A stretch of DNA of 64,000 bases from Pisaster brevispinus (taxonomy: Eukaryota > Echinodermata > Asteroidea > Forcipulatida > Asteriidae): positions 122,225 through 186,224 of the forward strand of contig JAMKCF010000134.1 in assembly GCA_023634235.1 (NCBI GenBank). Direction: 5' to 3'. Under the pieces are notes generated by a model. The model had not been told where the DNA came from. It ran no database searches and worked only from the letters and a program-made list of their open reading frames with translations. A program made the position numbers and the translations under genes. Positions 11,101 through 23,083 of this stretch are shown here, one piece after another; the first letter of the stretch is position 1, and each line of letters begins with the position of its first letter.

Positions 11101-14100
11101 TTGTGCAAATCCGATGTTGTTATGGGTGTGATTTGACCCTCCTTGTATTTTATTTCGTTTCTTCTTCTTTTTTGGCAGCTCTGTGTACAAAAATCCCACT
11201 GAAGATGCTTTTGAGTGGCTTTCTGAGTGTCCCAGCCTGCAGGCCATTTCCGGCACGAAGATGGTGCACATCGGCCCAAAAAGTCTAATGTTCGGTTGAA
11301 GTGGAATTCAAGGCACACTCAGGTACAAATTTCGTCTCTCTAGCATTTCTAGTTCATGAGTTATTCTGAAACTTAGCTCGGGTGTTGTTTCAAATCATTC
11401 TTCGGATGGACATGTCTTGCCTTTGTTGTTGCTGGGCCCCGGCGCGTGGGCTAATTTGCCGGTGGTTGTAGCCCTATTCCGGGGCCGCTCGCCCCGCCTA
11501 GAAAATGGTCAGAGACACGGATCTACAACGAGGTGAGAGCCCTGAATCGTGGCTTTCCAGTGGTGGAAACCTTGTGCAAATCCGATGTTGTTATGGGTGT
11601 GATTTGACCCTCCTTGTACTTTATTTCGTTTCTTCTTCTTTTTTGGCAGCTCTGTGTACAAAAATCCCACTGAAGATGCTTTTGAGTGGCTTTCTGAGTG
11701 TCCCAGCCTGCAGGCCATTTCCGGCACGAAGATGGTGCACATCGGCCCAAAAAGTCTGATGTTCGGGTGAAGTGGAATTCAAGGCACACTCAGGTACAAA
11801 TTTCGTCTCTCTAGCATTTCTAGTTCATGAGTTATTCTGAAACTTAGCTCGGGTGCTGTTTCAAATCATTCTTCGGATGGACATGTCTTGCCTTTGTTGT
11901 TGGTGGGCCCCGGCGCGTGGGCTAATTTGCCGGTGGTTGTAGCCCTATTCCGGGGCCGCTCGCCCCGCCTAGAAAATGGTCAGAGACACGGATCTACGAC
12001 GAGGTGAGAGCCCTGAATCGTGGCTTTCCATTGGTGGAAAACTTGTGCAAATCCGATGTTGTTATGGGTGTGATTTGACCCTCCTTGTATTTTATTTCGT
12101 TTCTTCTTCTTTTTTGACAGCTCTGTGTACAAAAATCCCACTGAAGATGCTTTTGAGTGGCTTTCTGAGTGTCCCAGCCTGCAGGCCATTTCCGGCACGA
12201 AGATGGTGAACATCGGCCCAAAAAGTCTGATGTTCGGATGAAGTGGAATTCAAGGCACACTCAGGTACAAATTTCGTCTCTCTAGCATTTCTAGTTCATG
12301 AGTTATTCTGAAACTTAGCTCGGGTGTTGTTTCAAATCATTCTTCGGATGGACATGTCTTGCCTTTGTTGTTGCTGGGCCCCGGCGCGTGGGGTAATTTG
12401 CCGGTGGTTGTAGCCCTATTCCGGGGCGGCTCGCCCCGCCTAGAAAATGGTCAGAGACACGGATCCACGACGACGTGAGAGCCCTGAATCGTGGCTTTCA
12501 AGTGGTGGAAAACTTGAGCAAATCCGATGTTGTAATGGGTGTGATTTGACCCTCCTTGTATTTTATTTCGTTTCTTCTTCTTTTTTGGCAGCTCTGTGTA
12601 CAAAAATCCCACTGAAGATGCTTTTGAGTGGCTTTCTGAGTGTCCCAGCCTGCAGGCCATTTCCGGCACGAAGATGGTGCACATCGGCCCAAAAAGTCTG
12701 ATGTTCGGGTGAAGTGGAATTCAAGGCACACTCAGGTACAAATTTCGTCTCTCTGGCATTTCTAGTTCATGAGTTATTCTGAAACTTAGCTCGGGTGTTG
12801 TTTCAAATCATTCTTCGGATGGACATGTCTTGCCTTTGTTGTTGCTGGGCCCCGGCGCGTGGGCTAATTTGCCGGTGGTTGTAGCCCTATTCCGGGGCCG
12901 CTCGCCCCGCCTAGAAAATGGTCAGAGACACGGATCCACGACGAGGTGAGAGCCCTGAATCGTGGCTTTCAAGTGGTGGAAAACTTGTGCAAATCCGATG
13001 TTGTTATGGGTGTGATTTGACCCTCCTTGTATTTTATTTCGTTTCTTCTTCTTTTTTGGCAGCTCTGTGTACAAAAATCCCACTGAAGATGCTTTTGAGT
13101 GGCTTTCTGAGTGTCCCAGCCTGCAGGCCATTTCCGGCACGAAGATGGTGCACATCGGCCCAAAAAGTCTGATGTTCGGGTGAAGTGGAATTCAAGGCAC
13201 ACTCAGGTACAAATTTCGTCTCTCTAGCATTTCTAGTTCATGAGTTATTCTGAAACTTAGCTCGGGTGTTGTTTCAAATCATTCTTCGGATGGACATGTC
13301 TTGCCTTTGTTGTTGCTGGGCCCCGGCGCGTGGGCTAATTTGCCGGTGGTTGTAGCCCTATTCCGGGGCCGCTCGCCCCGCCTAGAAAATGGTCAGAGAC
13401 ACGGATCTACGACGAGGTGAGAGCCCTGAATCGTGGCTTTCAAGTGGTGGAAAACTTGTGCAAATCCGATGTTGTTATGGGTGTGATTTGACCCTCCTTG
13501 TATTTTATTTCGTTTCTTCTTCTTTTTTGGCAGCTCTGTGTACAAAAATCCCACTGAAGATGCTTTTGAGTGGCTTTCTGAGTTTCCCAGCCTGCAGGCC
13601 ATTTCCGGCACGAAGATGGTGCACATCGGCCCAAAAAGTCTAATGTTCGGGTGAAGTGGAATTCAAGGCACACTCAGGTACAAATTTCGTCTCTCTAGCA
13701 TTTCTAGTTCATGAGTTATTCTGAAACTTAGCTCTGGTGTTGTTTCAAATCATTCTTCGGATGGACATGTCTTGCCTTTGTTGTTGCTGGGCCCCGGCGC
13801 GTGGGCTAATTTGCCGGTGGTTGTAGCTCTTTTCCGGGGCCGCTCGCCCCGCCTAGAAAATGGTCAGAGACACGGATCCACGACGAGGTGAGAGCCCTGA
13901 ATCGTGGCTTTCAAGTGGTGGAAAACTTGTGCAAATCCGATGTTGTTATGGGTGTGATTTGACCCTCCTTGTATTTTATTTCGTTTCTTCTTCTTTTTTG
14001 GCAGCTCTGTGTACAAAAATCCCACTGAAGATGCTTTTGAGTGGCTTTCTGAGTGTCCCAGCCTGCAGGCCATTTCCGGCACGAAGATGGTGCACATCGG

Positions 14101-15078
14101 CCCAAAAAGTCTAATGTTCGGGTGAAGTGGAATTCAAGGCACACTCAGGTACAAATTTCGTCTCTCTAGCATTTCTAGTTCATGAGTTATTCTGAAACTT
14201 AGCTCGGGTGTTGTTTCAAATCATTCTTCGGATGGACATGTCTTGCCTTTGTTGTTGCTGGGCCCCGGCGCGTGGGCTAATTTGCCGGTGGTTGTAGCCC
14301 TATTCCGGGGCCGCTCGCCCCGCCTAGAAAATGGTCAGAGACACGGATCCACAACGAGGTGAGAGCCCTGAATCGTGGCTTTCAAGTGGTGGAAAACTTG
14401 TGCAAATCCGATGTTGTTATGGGTGTGATTTGACCCTCCTTGTATTTTATTTCGTTTCTTCTTCTTTTTTGGCAGCTCTGTGTACAAAAATCCCACTGAA
14501 GATGCTTTTGAGTGGCTTTCTGAGTGTCCCAGCCTGCAGGCCATTTCCGGGACGAAGATGGTGCACATCGGCCCAAAAAGTCTAATGTTCGGGTGAAGTG
14601 GAATTCAAGGCACACTCAGGTACAAATTTCGTTTCTCTAGCATTTCTAGTTCATGAGTTATTCTGAAACTTAGCTCTGGTGTTGTTTCAAATCATTCTTC
14701 GGATGGACATGTCTTGCCTTTGTTGTTGCTGGGCCCCGGCGCGTGGGCTAATTTGCCGGTGGTTGTAGCCCTATTCCGGGGCCGCTCGCCCCGCCTAGAA
14801 AATGGTCAGAGACACGGATCCACGTCGAGGTGAGAGCCCTGAATCGTGGCTTTCCAGTGGTGGAAAACTTGTGCAAATCCGATGTTGTTATGGGTGTGAT
14901 TTGACCCTCCTTGTATTTTATTTCGTTTCTTCTTCTTTTTTGGCAGCTCTGTGTACAAAAATCCCACTGAAGATGCTTTTGAGTGGCTTTCTGAGTGTCC
15001 CAGCCTGCAGGCCATTTCCGGCACGAAGATGGTGCACATCGGCCCAAAAAGTCTGATGTTCGGGTGAAGTGGAATTCA
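5188..15078 (+). repeat. Homogeneous A-type block, 21 monomers of 471 bp
   Basis: Spacing is exactly 471 bp throughout. All copies carry GGGCCC (ApaI), CTAATTTGCC, ATGGTC, CTGAATCG, AAAACTTG (11311-11781 has AAACCTTG), GATTTGACC and TTTTTTGGCAG (12114 has TTGACAG). The remaining variation is at GGATCC/GGATCT, ACGACG/ACAACG and TCTGATG/TCTAATG plus private substitutions. Only substitutions, not length changes, distinguish neighbours. Confidence 0.95.
12253..14607 (+). repeat. Five-monomer run sharing GGCTTTCAAG
   Basis: Five consecutive A-type copies (2355 bp) have GGCTTTCAAGTGG where almost all others have GGCTTTCCAGTGG. The change is confined to this run, so it marks one local amplification or conversion tract. 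It also removes the CTTTCCAG acceptor-like string from the intron-like segment. Confidence 0.9.
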
Positions 15079-15548
15079 AGGCACACTCAGGTACAAATTT
15101 CGTCTCTCTAGCATTTCTAGTTCATGAGTTATTCTGAAACTTAGCTCTGGTGTTGTTTCAAATCATTCTTCGGATGGACATGTCTTGCCTTTGTTGTTGC
15201 TCGGCCCCGTCGCGTGGGCTAACTTGCCGGTGGTTGTAGCCCTATTCCGGGGCCGCTCGCCCCGCCAAGAAAATGCTCAGAGACACGATCTACGACGAGG
15301 TGAGAGCCCTGAATCGTGGCTTTCCAGTGGTGGAAACTTTGTGCAACTCCGATGTTGTTATGGGTGTGATTTGACCCTCCTTGTATTTTATTTCGTTTCT
15401 TCTTCTTTTTGTGCAGCTCTGTGTACAAAAATCCCACTGAAGATGCTTTTGAGTGGCTTTCTGAGTGTCCCAGCCTGCAGGCCATTTCCGGCACGAAGAT
15501 GGTGCACATCGGCCCAAAAAGTCTGATGTTCGGGTGAAGTGGAATTCA
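15079..15548 (+). repeat. Isolated B-type monomer (470 bp)
   Basis: A single copy with B states: CGGCCCCGTCGCG, CTAACTTG, CGCCAAGAAAATGCTC, CACGATCTACG (one G missing), GAATCG, AACTTTGTGCAACTCC and GTGCAG. A-type copies flank it on both sides. It nearly matches B-block copies at about 24496-24965 and 25437-25906, which share both CCAAG and the missing G. It is therefore a transplanted member of the B block about 9.4 kb away. Confidence 0.9.
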
Positions 15549-18500
15549 AGGCACACTCAGGTACAAATTTCGTCTCTCTAGCATTTCTAGTTCATGAGTT
15601 ATTCTGAAACTTAGCTCGGGTGTTGTTTCAAATCATTCTTCGGATGGACATGTCTTGCTTTTGTTGTTGCTGGGCCCCGGCGCGTGGGCTAATTTGCCGG
15701 TGGTTGTAGCCCTATTCCGGGGCCGCTCGCCCCGCCTAGAAAATGGTCAGAGACACGGATCTACAACGAGGTGAGAGCCCTGAATCGTGGCTTTCCAGTG
15801 GTGGAAAACTTGTGCAAATCCGATGTTGTTATGGGTGTGATTTGAACCTCCTTGTATTTTATTTCGTTTCTTCTTCTTTTTTGGCAGCTCTGTGTACAAA
15901 AATCCCACTGAAGATGCTTTTGAGTGGCTTTCTGAGTGTCCCAGCCTGCAGGCCATTTCCGGCACGAAGATGGTGCACATCGGCCCAAAAAGTCTAATGT
16001 TCGGGTGAAGTGGAATTCAAGGCACACTCAGGTACAAATTTCGTCTCTCTAGCATTTCTAGTTCATGAGTTATTCTGAAACTTAGCTCGGGTGTTGTTTC
16101 AAATCATTCTTCGGATGGACATGTCTTGCCTTTGTTGTTGCTGGGCCCCGGCGCGTGGGCTAATTTGCCGGTGGTTGTAGCCCTATTCCGGGGCCGCTCG
16201 CCCCGCCTAGAAAATGGTCAGAGACACGTATCTACGACGAGGTGAGAGCCCTGAATCGTGGCTTTCCAGTGGTGGAAAACTTGTGCAAATCCGATGTTGT
16301 TATGGGTGTGATTTGACCCTCCTTGTATTTTATTTCGTTTCTTCTTCTTTTTTGGCAGCTCTGTGTACAAAAATCCCACTGAAGATGCTTTTGAGTGGCT
16401 TTCTGAGTGTCCCAGCCTGCAGGCCATTTCCGGCACGAAGATGGTGCACATCGGCCCAAAAAGTCTAATGTTCGGGTGAAGTGGAATTCAAGGCACACTC
16501 AGGTACAAATTTCGTCTCTCTAGCATTTCTAGTTCATGAGTTATTCTGAAACTTAGCTCGGGTGTTGTTTCAAATCATTCTTCGGATGGACATGTCTTGC
16601 CTTTGTTGTTGCTGGGCCCCCGCGCGTGGGCTAATTTGCCGGTGGTTGTAGCCCTATTCCGGGGCCGCTCGCCCCGCTTAGAAAATAGTCAGAGACACGG
16701 ATCTACGACGAGGTGAGAGCCCTGAATCGTGGCTTTCCAGTGGTGGAAAACTTGTGCAAATCCGATGTTGTTATGGGTGTGATTTGACCCTCCTTGTATT
16801 TTATTTCGTTTCTTCTTCTTTTTTGGCAGCTCTGTGTACAAAAATCCCACTGAAGATGCTTTTGAGTGGCTTTCTGAGTGTCCCAGCCTGCAGGCCATTT
16901 CCGGCACGAAGATGGTGCACATCGGCCCAAAAAGTCTGATGTTCGGGTGAAGTGGAATTCAAGGCACACTCAGGTACAAATTTCGTCTCTCTAGCATTTC
17001 TAGTTCATGAGTTATTCTGAAACTTAGCTCGGGTGTTGTTTCAAATCATTCTTCGGATGGACATGTCTCGCCTTTGTTGTTGCTGGGCCCCCGCGCGTGG
17101 GCTAATTTGCCGGTGGTTGTAGCCCTATTCCGGGGCCGCTCGCCCCGCCTAGAAAATAGTCAGAGACACGGATCTACGACGAGGTGAGAGCCCTGAATCG
17201 TGGCTTTCCAGTGGTGGAAAACTTGTGCAAATCCGATGTTGTTATGGGTGTGATTTGACCCTCCTTGTATTTTATTTCGTTTCTTCTTCTTTTTTGGCAG
17301 CTCTGTGTACAAAAATCCCACTGAAGATGCTTTTGAGTGGCTTTCTGAGTGTCCCAGCCTGCAGGCCATTTCCGGCACGAAGATGGTGCACATCGGCCCA
17401 AAAAGTCTAATGTTCGGGTGAAGTGGAATTCAAGGCACACTCAGGTACAAATTTCGTCTCTCTAGCATTTCTAGTTCATGAGTTATTCTGAAACTTAGCT
17501 CGGGTGTTGTTTCAAATCATTCTTCGGATGGACATGTCTTGCTTTTGTTGTTGCTGGGCCCCGGCGCGTGGGCTAATTTGCCGGTGGTTGTAGCCCTATT
17601 CCGGGGCCGCTCGCCCCGCCTAGAAAATGGTCAGAGACACGGATCCACAACGAGGTGAGAGCCCTGAATCGTGGCTTTCCAGTGGTGGAAACCTTGTGCA
17701 AATCCGATGTTGTTATGGGTGTGATTTGACCCTCCTTGTATTTTATTTCGTTTCTTCTTCTTTTTTGGCAGCTCTGTGTACAAAAATCCCACTGAAGATG
17801 CTTTTGAGTGGCTTTCTGAGTGTCCCAGCCTGCAGGCCATTTCCGGCACGAAGATGGTGCACATCGGCCCAAAAAGTCTGATGTTCGGGTGAAGTGGAAT
17901 TCAAGGCACACTCAGGTACAAATTTCGTCTCTCTAGCATTTCTAGTTCATGAGTTATTCTGAAACTTAGCTCGGGTGTTGTTTCAAATCATTCTTCGGAT
18001 GGACATGTCTTGCCTTTGTTGTTGCTGGGCCCCGGCGCGTGGGCTAATTTGCCGGTGGTTGTAGCCCTATTCCGGGGCCGCTCGCCCCGCCTAAAAAATG
18101 GTCAGAGACACGTATCTACGACGAGGTGAGAGCCCTGAATCGTGGCTTTCCAGTGGTGGAAAACTTGTGCAAATCCGATGTTGTTATGGGTGTGATTTGA
18201 CCCTCCTTGTATTTTATTTCGTTTCTTCTTCTTTTTTGGCAGCTCTGTGTACAAAAATCCCACTGAAGATGCTTTTGAGTGGCTTTCTGAGTGTCCCAGC
18301 CTGCAGGCCATTTCCGGCACGAAGATGGTGCACATCGGCCCAAAAAGTCTAATGTTCGGGTGAAGTGGAATTCAAGGCACACTCAGGTACAAATTTCGTC
18401 TCTCTAGCATTTCTAGTTCATGAGTTATTCTGAAACTTAGCTCGGGTGTTGTTTCAAATCATTCTTCGGATGGACATGTCTTGCCTTTGTTGTTGCTGGG

Positions 18501-21500
18501 CCCCCGCGCGTGGGCTAATTTGCCGGTGGTTGTAGCCCTATTCCGGGGCCGCTCGCCCTGCCTAGAAAATAGTCAGAGACACGGATCTACGACGAGGTGA
18601 GAGCCCTGAATCGTGGCTTTCCAGTGGTGGAAAACTTGTGCAAATCCAATGTTGTTATGGGTGTGATTTGACCCTCCTTGTATTTTATTTCGTTTCTTCT
18701 TCTTTTTTGGCAGCTCTGTGTACAAAAATCCCACTGAAGATGCTTTTGAGTGGCTTTCTGAGTGTCCCAGCCTGCAGGCCATTTCCGGCACGAAGATGGT
18801 GCACATCGGCCCAAAAAGTCTGATGTTCGGGTGAAGTGGAATTCAAGGCACACTCAGGTACAAATTTCGTCTCTCTAGCATTTCTAGTTCATGAGTTATT
18901 CTGAAACTTAGCTCGGGTGTTGTTTCAAATCATTCTTCGGATGGACATGTCTTGCCTTTGTTGTTGCTGGGCCCCGGCGCGTGGGCTAATTTGCCGGTGG
19001 TTGTAGCCCTATTCCGGGGCCGCTCGCCCCGCCTAGAAAATGGTCAAAAACACAGATCCACAACGAGGTGAGAGCCCTGAATCGTGGCTTTCCAGTGGTG
19101 GAAAACTTGTGCAAATCCGATGTTGTTATGGGTGTGATTTGACCCTCCTTGTATTTTATTTCGTTTCTTCTTCTTTTTTGGCAGCTCTGTGTACAAAAAT
19201 CCCACTGAAGATGCTTTTGAGTGGCTTTCTGAGTGTCCCAGCCTGCAGGCCATTTCCGGCACGAAGATGGTGCACATCGGCCCAGAATTCTGATGTTCGG
19301 GTGAAGTGGAATTCAAGGCACACTCAGGTACAAATTTCGTCTCTCTAGCATTTCTAGTTCATGAGTTATTCTCAAACTTAGCTCGGGTGTTGTTTCAAAT
19401 CATTCTTCGGATGGACATGTCTTGCCTTTGTTGTTGCTGGGCCCCGGCGCGTGGGCTAATTTGCCGGTGGTTGTAGCCCTATTCCGGGGCCGCTCGCCCC
19501 GCCTAGAAAATGGTCAGAGACACGGATCTACGACGAGATGAGAGCCCTGAATCGTGGCTTTCCAGTGGTGGAAAACTTGTGCAAATCCGATGTTGTTATG
19601 GGTGTGATTTGACCCTCTTTGTATTTTATTTCGTTTCTTCTTCTTTTTTGGCAGCTCTGTGTACAAAAATCCCACTGAAGATGCTTTTGAGTGGCTTTCT
19701 GAGTGTCCCAGCCTGCAGGCCATTTCCGGCACGAAGATGGTGCACATCGGCCCAAAAAGTCTGATGTTCGGGTGAAGTGGAATTCAAGGCACACTCAGGT
19801 ACAAATTTCGTCTCTCTAGCATTTCTAGTTCATGAGTTATTCTGAAACTTAGCTCGGGTGTTGTTTCAAATCATTCTTCGGATGGACATGTCTTGCCTTT
19901 GTTGTTGCTGGGCCCCCGCGCGTGGGCTAATTTGCCGGTGGTTGTAGCCCTATTCCGGGGCCGCTCGCCCCGCCTAGAAAATAATCAGAGACACGGATCT
20001 ACGACGAGGTGAGAGCCCTGAATCGTGGCTTTCCAGTGGTGGAAAACTTGTGCAAATCCGATGTTGTTATGGGTGTGATTTGACCCTCCTTGTATTTTAT
20101 TTCGTTTCTTCTTCTTTTTTGGCAGCTCTGTGTACAATAATCCCACTGAAGATGCTTTTGAGTGGCTTTCTGAGTGTCCCAGCCTGCAGGCCATTTCCGG
20201 CACGAAGATGGTGCACATCGGCCCAAAAAGTCTGATGTTCGGGTGAAGTGGAATTCAAGGCACACTCAGGTACAAATTTCGTCTCTCTAGCATTTCTAGT
20301 TCATGAGTTATTCTGAAACTTAGCTCGGGTGTTGTTTCAAATCATTCTTCGGATGGACATGTCTTGCCTTTGTTGTTGCTGGGCCCCGGCGCGTGGGCTA
20401 ATTTGCCGGTGGTTGTAGCCCTATTCCGGGGCCGCTCGCCCCGCCTAGAAAATGGTCAGAGACACGTATCTACAACGAGGTGAGAGCCCTGAATCGTGGC
20501 TTTCCAGTGGTGGAAAACTTGTGCAAATCCGATGTTGTTATGGGTGTGATTTGACCCTCCTTGTATTTTATTTCGTTTCTTCTTCTTTTTTGGCAGCTCT
20601 GTGTACAAAAATCCCACTGAAGATGCTTTTGAGTGGCTTTCTGAGTGTCCCAGCCTGCAGGCCATTTCCGGCACGAAGATGGTGCACATCGGCTCAAAAA
20701 GTCTGATGTTCGGGTGAAGTGGAATTCAAGGCACACTCAGGTACAAATTTCGTCTCTCTAGCATTTCTAGTTCATGAGTTATTCTCAAACTTAGCTCGGG
20801 TGTTGTTTCAAATCATTCTTCGGATGGACATGTCTTGCCTTTGTTGTTGCTGGGCCCCCGCGCGTGGGCTAATTTGCCGGTGGTTGTAGCCCTATTCCGG
20901 GGCCGCTCGCCCCGCCTAGAAAATAGTCAGAGACACGGATCTACGACGAGGTGAGAGCCCTGAATCGTGGCTTTCCAGTGGTGGAAAACTTGTGCAAATC
21001 CGATGTTGTTATGGGTGTGATTTGACCCTCCTTGTATTTTATTTCGTTTCTTCTTCTTTTTTGGCAGCTCTGTGTACAAAAATCCCACTGAAGATGCTTT
21101 TGAGTGGCTTTCTGAGTGTCCCAGCCTGCAGGCCATTTCCGGCACGAAGATGGTGCACATCGGCCCAAAAAGTCTGATGTTCGGGTGAAGTGGAATTCAA
21201 GGCACACTCAGGTACAAATTTCGTCTCTCTAGCATTTCTAGTTCATGAGTTATTCTGAAACTTAGCTCGGGTGTTGTTTCAAATCATTCTTCGGATGGAC
21301 ATGTCTTGCCTTTGTTGTTGCTGGGCCCGGGCGCGTGGGCTAATTTGCCGGTGGTTGTAGCCCTATTCCGGGGCCGCTCGCCCCGCCTAGAAAATGGTCA
21401 AAAACACGGATCTACAACGAGGTGAGAGCCCTGAATCGTGGCTTTCCAGTGGTGGAAAACTTGTGCAAATCCGATGTTGTTATGGGTGTGATTTGACCCT

Positions 21501-23083
21501 CCTTGTATTTTATTTCGTTTCTTCTTCTTTTTTGGCAGCTCTGTGTACAAAAATCCCACTGAAGATGCTTTTGAGTGGCTTTCTGAGTGTCCCAGCCTGC
21601 AGGCCATTTCCGGCACGAAGATGGTGCACATCGGCCCAAAAAGTCTGATGTTCGGGTGAAGTGGAATTCAAGGCACACTCAGGTACAAATTTCGTCTCTC
21701 TAGCATTTCTAGTTCATGAGTTATTCTGAAACTTAGCTCGGGTGTTGTTTCAAATCATTCTTCGGATGGACATGTCTTGCCTTTGTTGTTGCTGGGCCCC
21801 GGCGCGTGGGCTAATTTGCCGGTGGTTGTAGCCCTATTCCGGGGCCGCTCGCCCCGCCTAGAAAATAGTCAGAGACACGAATTTACGACGAGGTGAGAGC
21901 CCTGAATCGTGGCTTTCCAGTGGTGGAAAACTTGTGCAAATCCGATGTTGTTATGGGTGTGATTTGACCCTCCTTGTATTTTATTTCGTTTCTTCTTCTT
22001 TTTTGGCAGCTCTGTGTACAAAAATCCCACTGAAGATGCTTTTGAGTGGCTTTCCGAGTGTCCCAGCCTGCAGGCCATTTCCGGCACGAAGATGGTGCAC
22101 ATCGGCCCAAAAAGTCTGATGTTCGGGTGAAGTGGAATTCAAGGCACACTCAGGTACAAATTTCGTCTCTCTAGCATGTCTAGTTCATGAGTTATTCTGA
22201 AACTTAGCTCGAGTGTTGTTTCAAATCATTCTTCGGATGGACATGTCTTGCCTTTGTTGCTGCTGGTCCCCGGCGCGTGAGCTAATTTGCCGGTGGTTGT
22301 AGCCCTATTCCGGGGCCGCTCGCCCCGCCTAGAAAATGGTCAGAGACACGGATCCACGACGAGATGAGAGCCCTGAATCGTGGCTTTCCAGTGGTGGAAA
22401 ACTTGTGCAAATCCGATTTTGTTATGGGTGTGATTTGACCCTCCTTGTATTTTATTTCGTTTCTTCTTCTTTTTTGGCAGCTCTGTGTACAAAAATCCCA
22501 CTGAAGATGCTTTTGAGTGGCTTTCTGAGTGTCCCAGCCTGCAGGCCATTTCCGGCACGAAGATGGTGCACATCGGCCCAAAAAGTCTGATGTTCGGGTG
22601 AAGTGGAATTCAAGGCACACTCAGGTACAAATTTCGTCTCTCTAGCATTTCTAGTTCATGAGTTATTCTGAAACTTAGCTCGGGTGTTGTTTCAAATCAT
22701 TCTTCGGATGGACATGTCTTGCCTTTGTTGTTGCTGGGCCCCGGCGCGTGGGCTAATTTGCCGGTGGTAGTAGCCCTATTCCGGGGCCGCTCGCCCCGCC
22801 TAGAAAATGGTCAGAGACACGTATCTACAACGAGGTGAGAGCCCTGAATCATGGCTTTCCAGTGGTGGAAAACTTGTGCAAATCCGATGTTGTTATGGGT
22901 GTGATTTGACCCTCCTTGTATTTTATTTCGTTTCTTCTTCTTTTTTGGCAGCTCTGTGTACAAAAATCCCACTGAAGATGCTTTTGAGCGGTTTTCTGAG
23001 TGTCCCAGCCTGCAGGCCATTTCCGGCACGAAGATGGTGCACATCGGCCCAAAAAGTCTGATGTTCGGGTGAAGTGGAATTCA
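15549..23083 (+). repeat. A-type block with linked-marker multimers, 16 monomers
   Basis: Two linked variants recur. CACGTATCTAC marks the copies with ATG at 16214, 18098, 20452 and 22807 (spacing 4, 5 and 5 monomers). The first three of these are each followed by a copy with ATAGTC in place of ATGGTC plus GGGCCCCCGCGCG. ATAGTC copies also occur alone at 17156 and 21865, and 19981 has ATAATC. GTCAAAAACAC recurs at 19040 and 21394, and ACGAGATGAG at 19510 and 22336. The markers define imperfect higher-order repeats of about five monomers (~2.35 kb) with slips of one monomer. Confidence 0.85.
18846..19315 (+). repeat. 470-bp monomer with an extra EcoRI site
   Basis: CCCAAAAAGTCTG is replaced by CCCAGAATTCTG, which creates a second GAATTC at 19285-19290 and shortens the unit by one base. 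The change removes the TGA that normally ends the frame of the recurrent ATG, so that frame runs on for 18 more codons. Confidence 0.9.
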
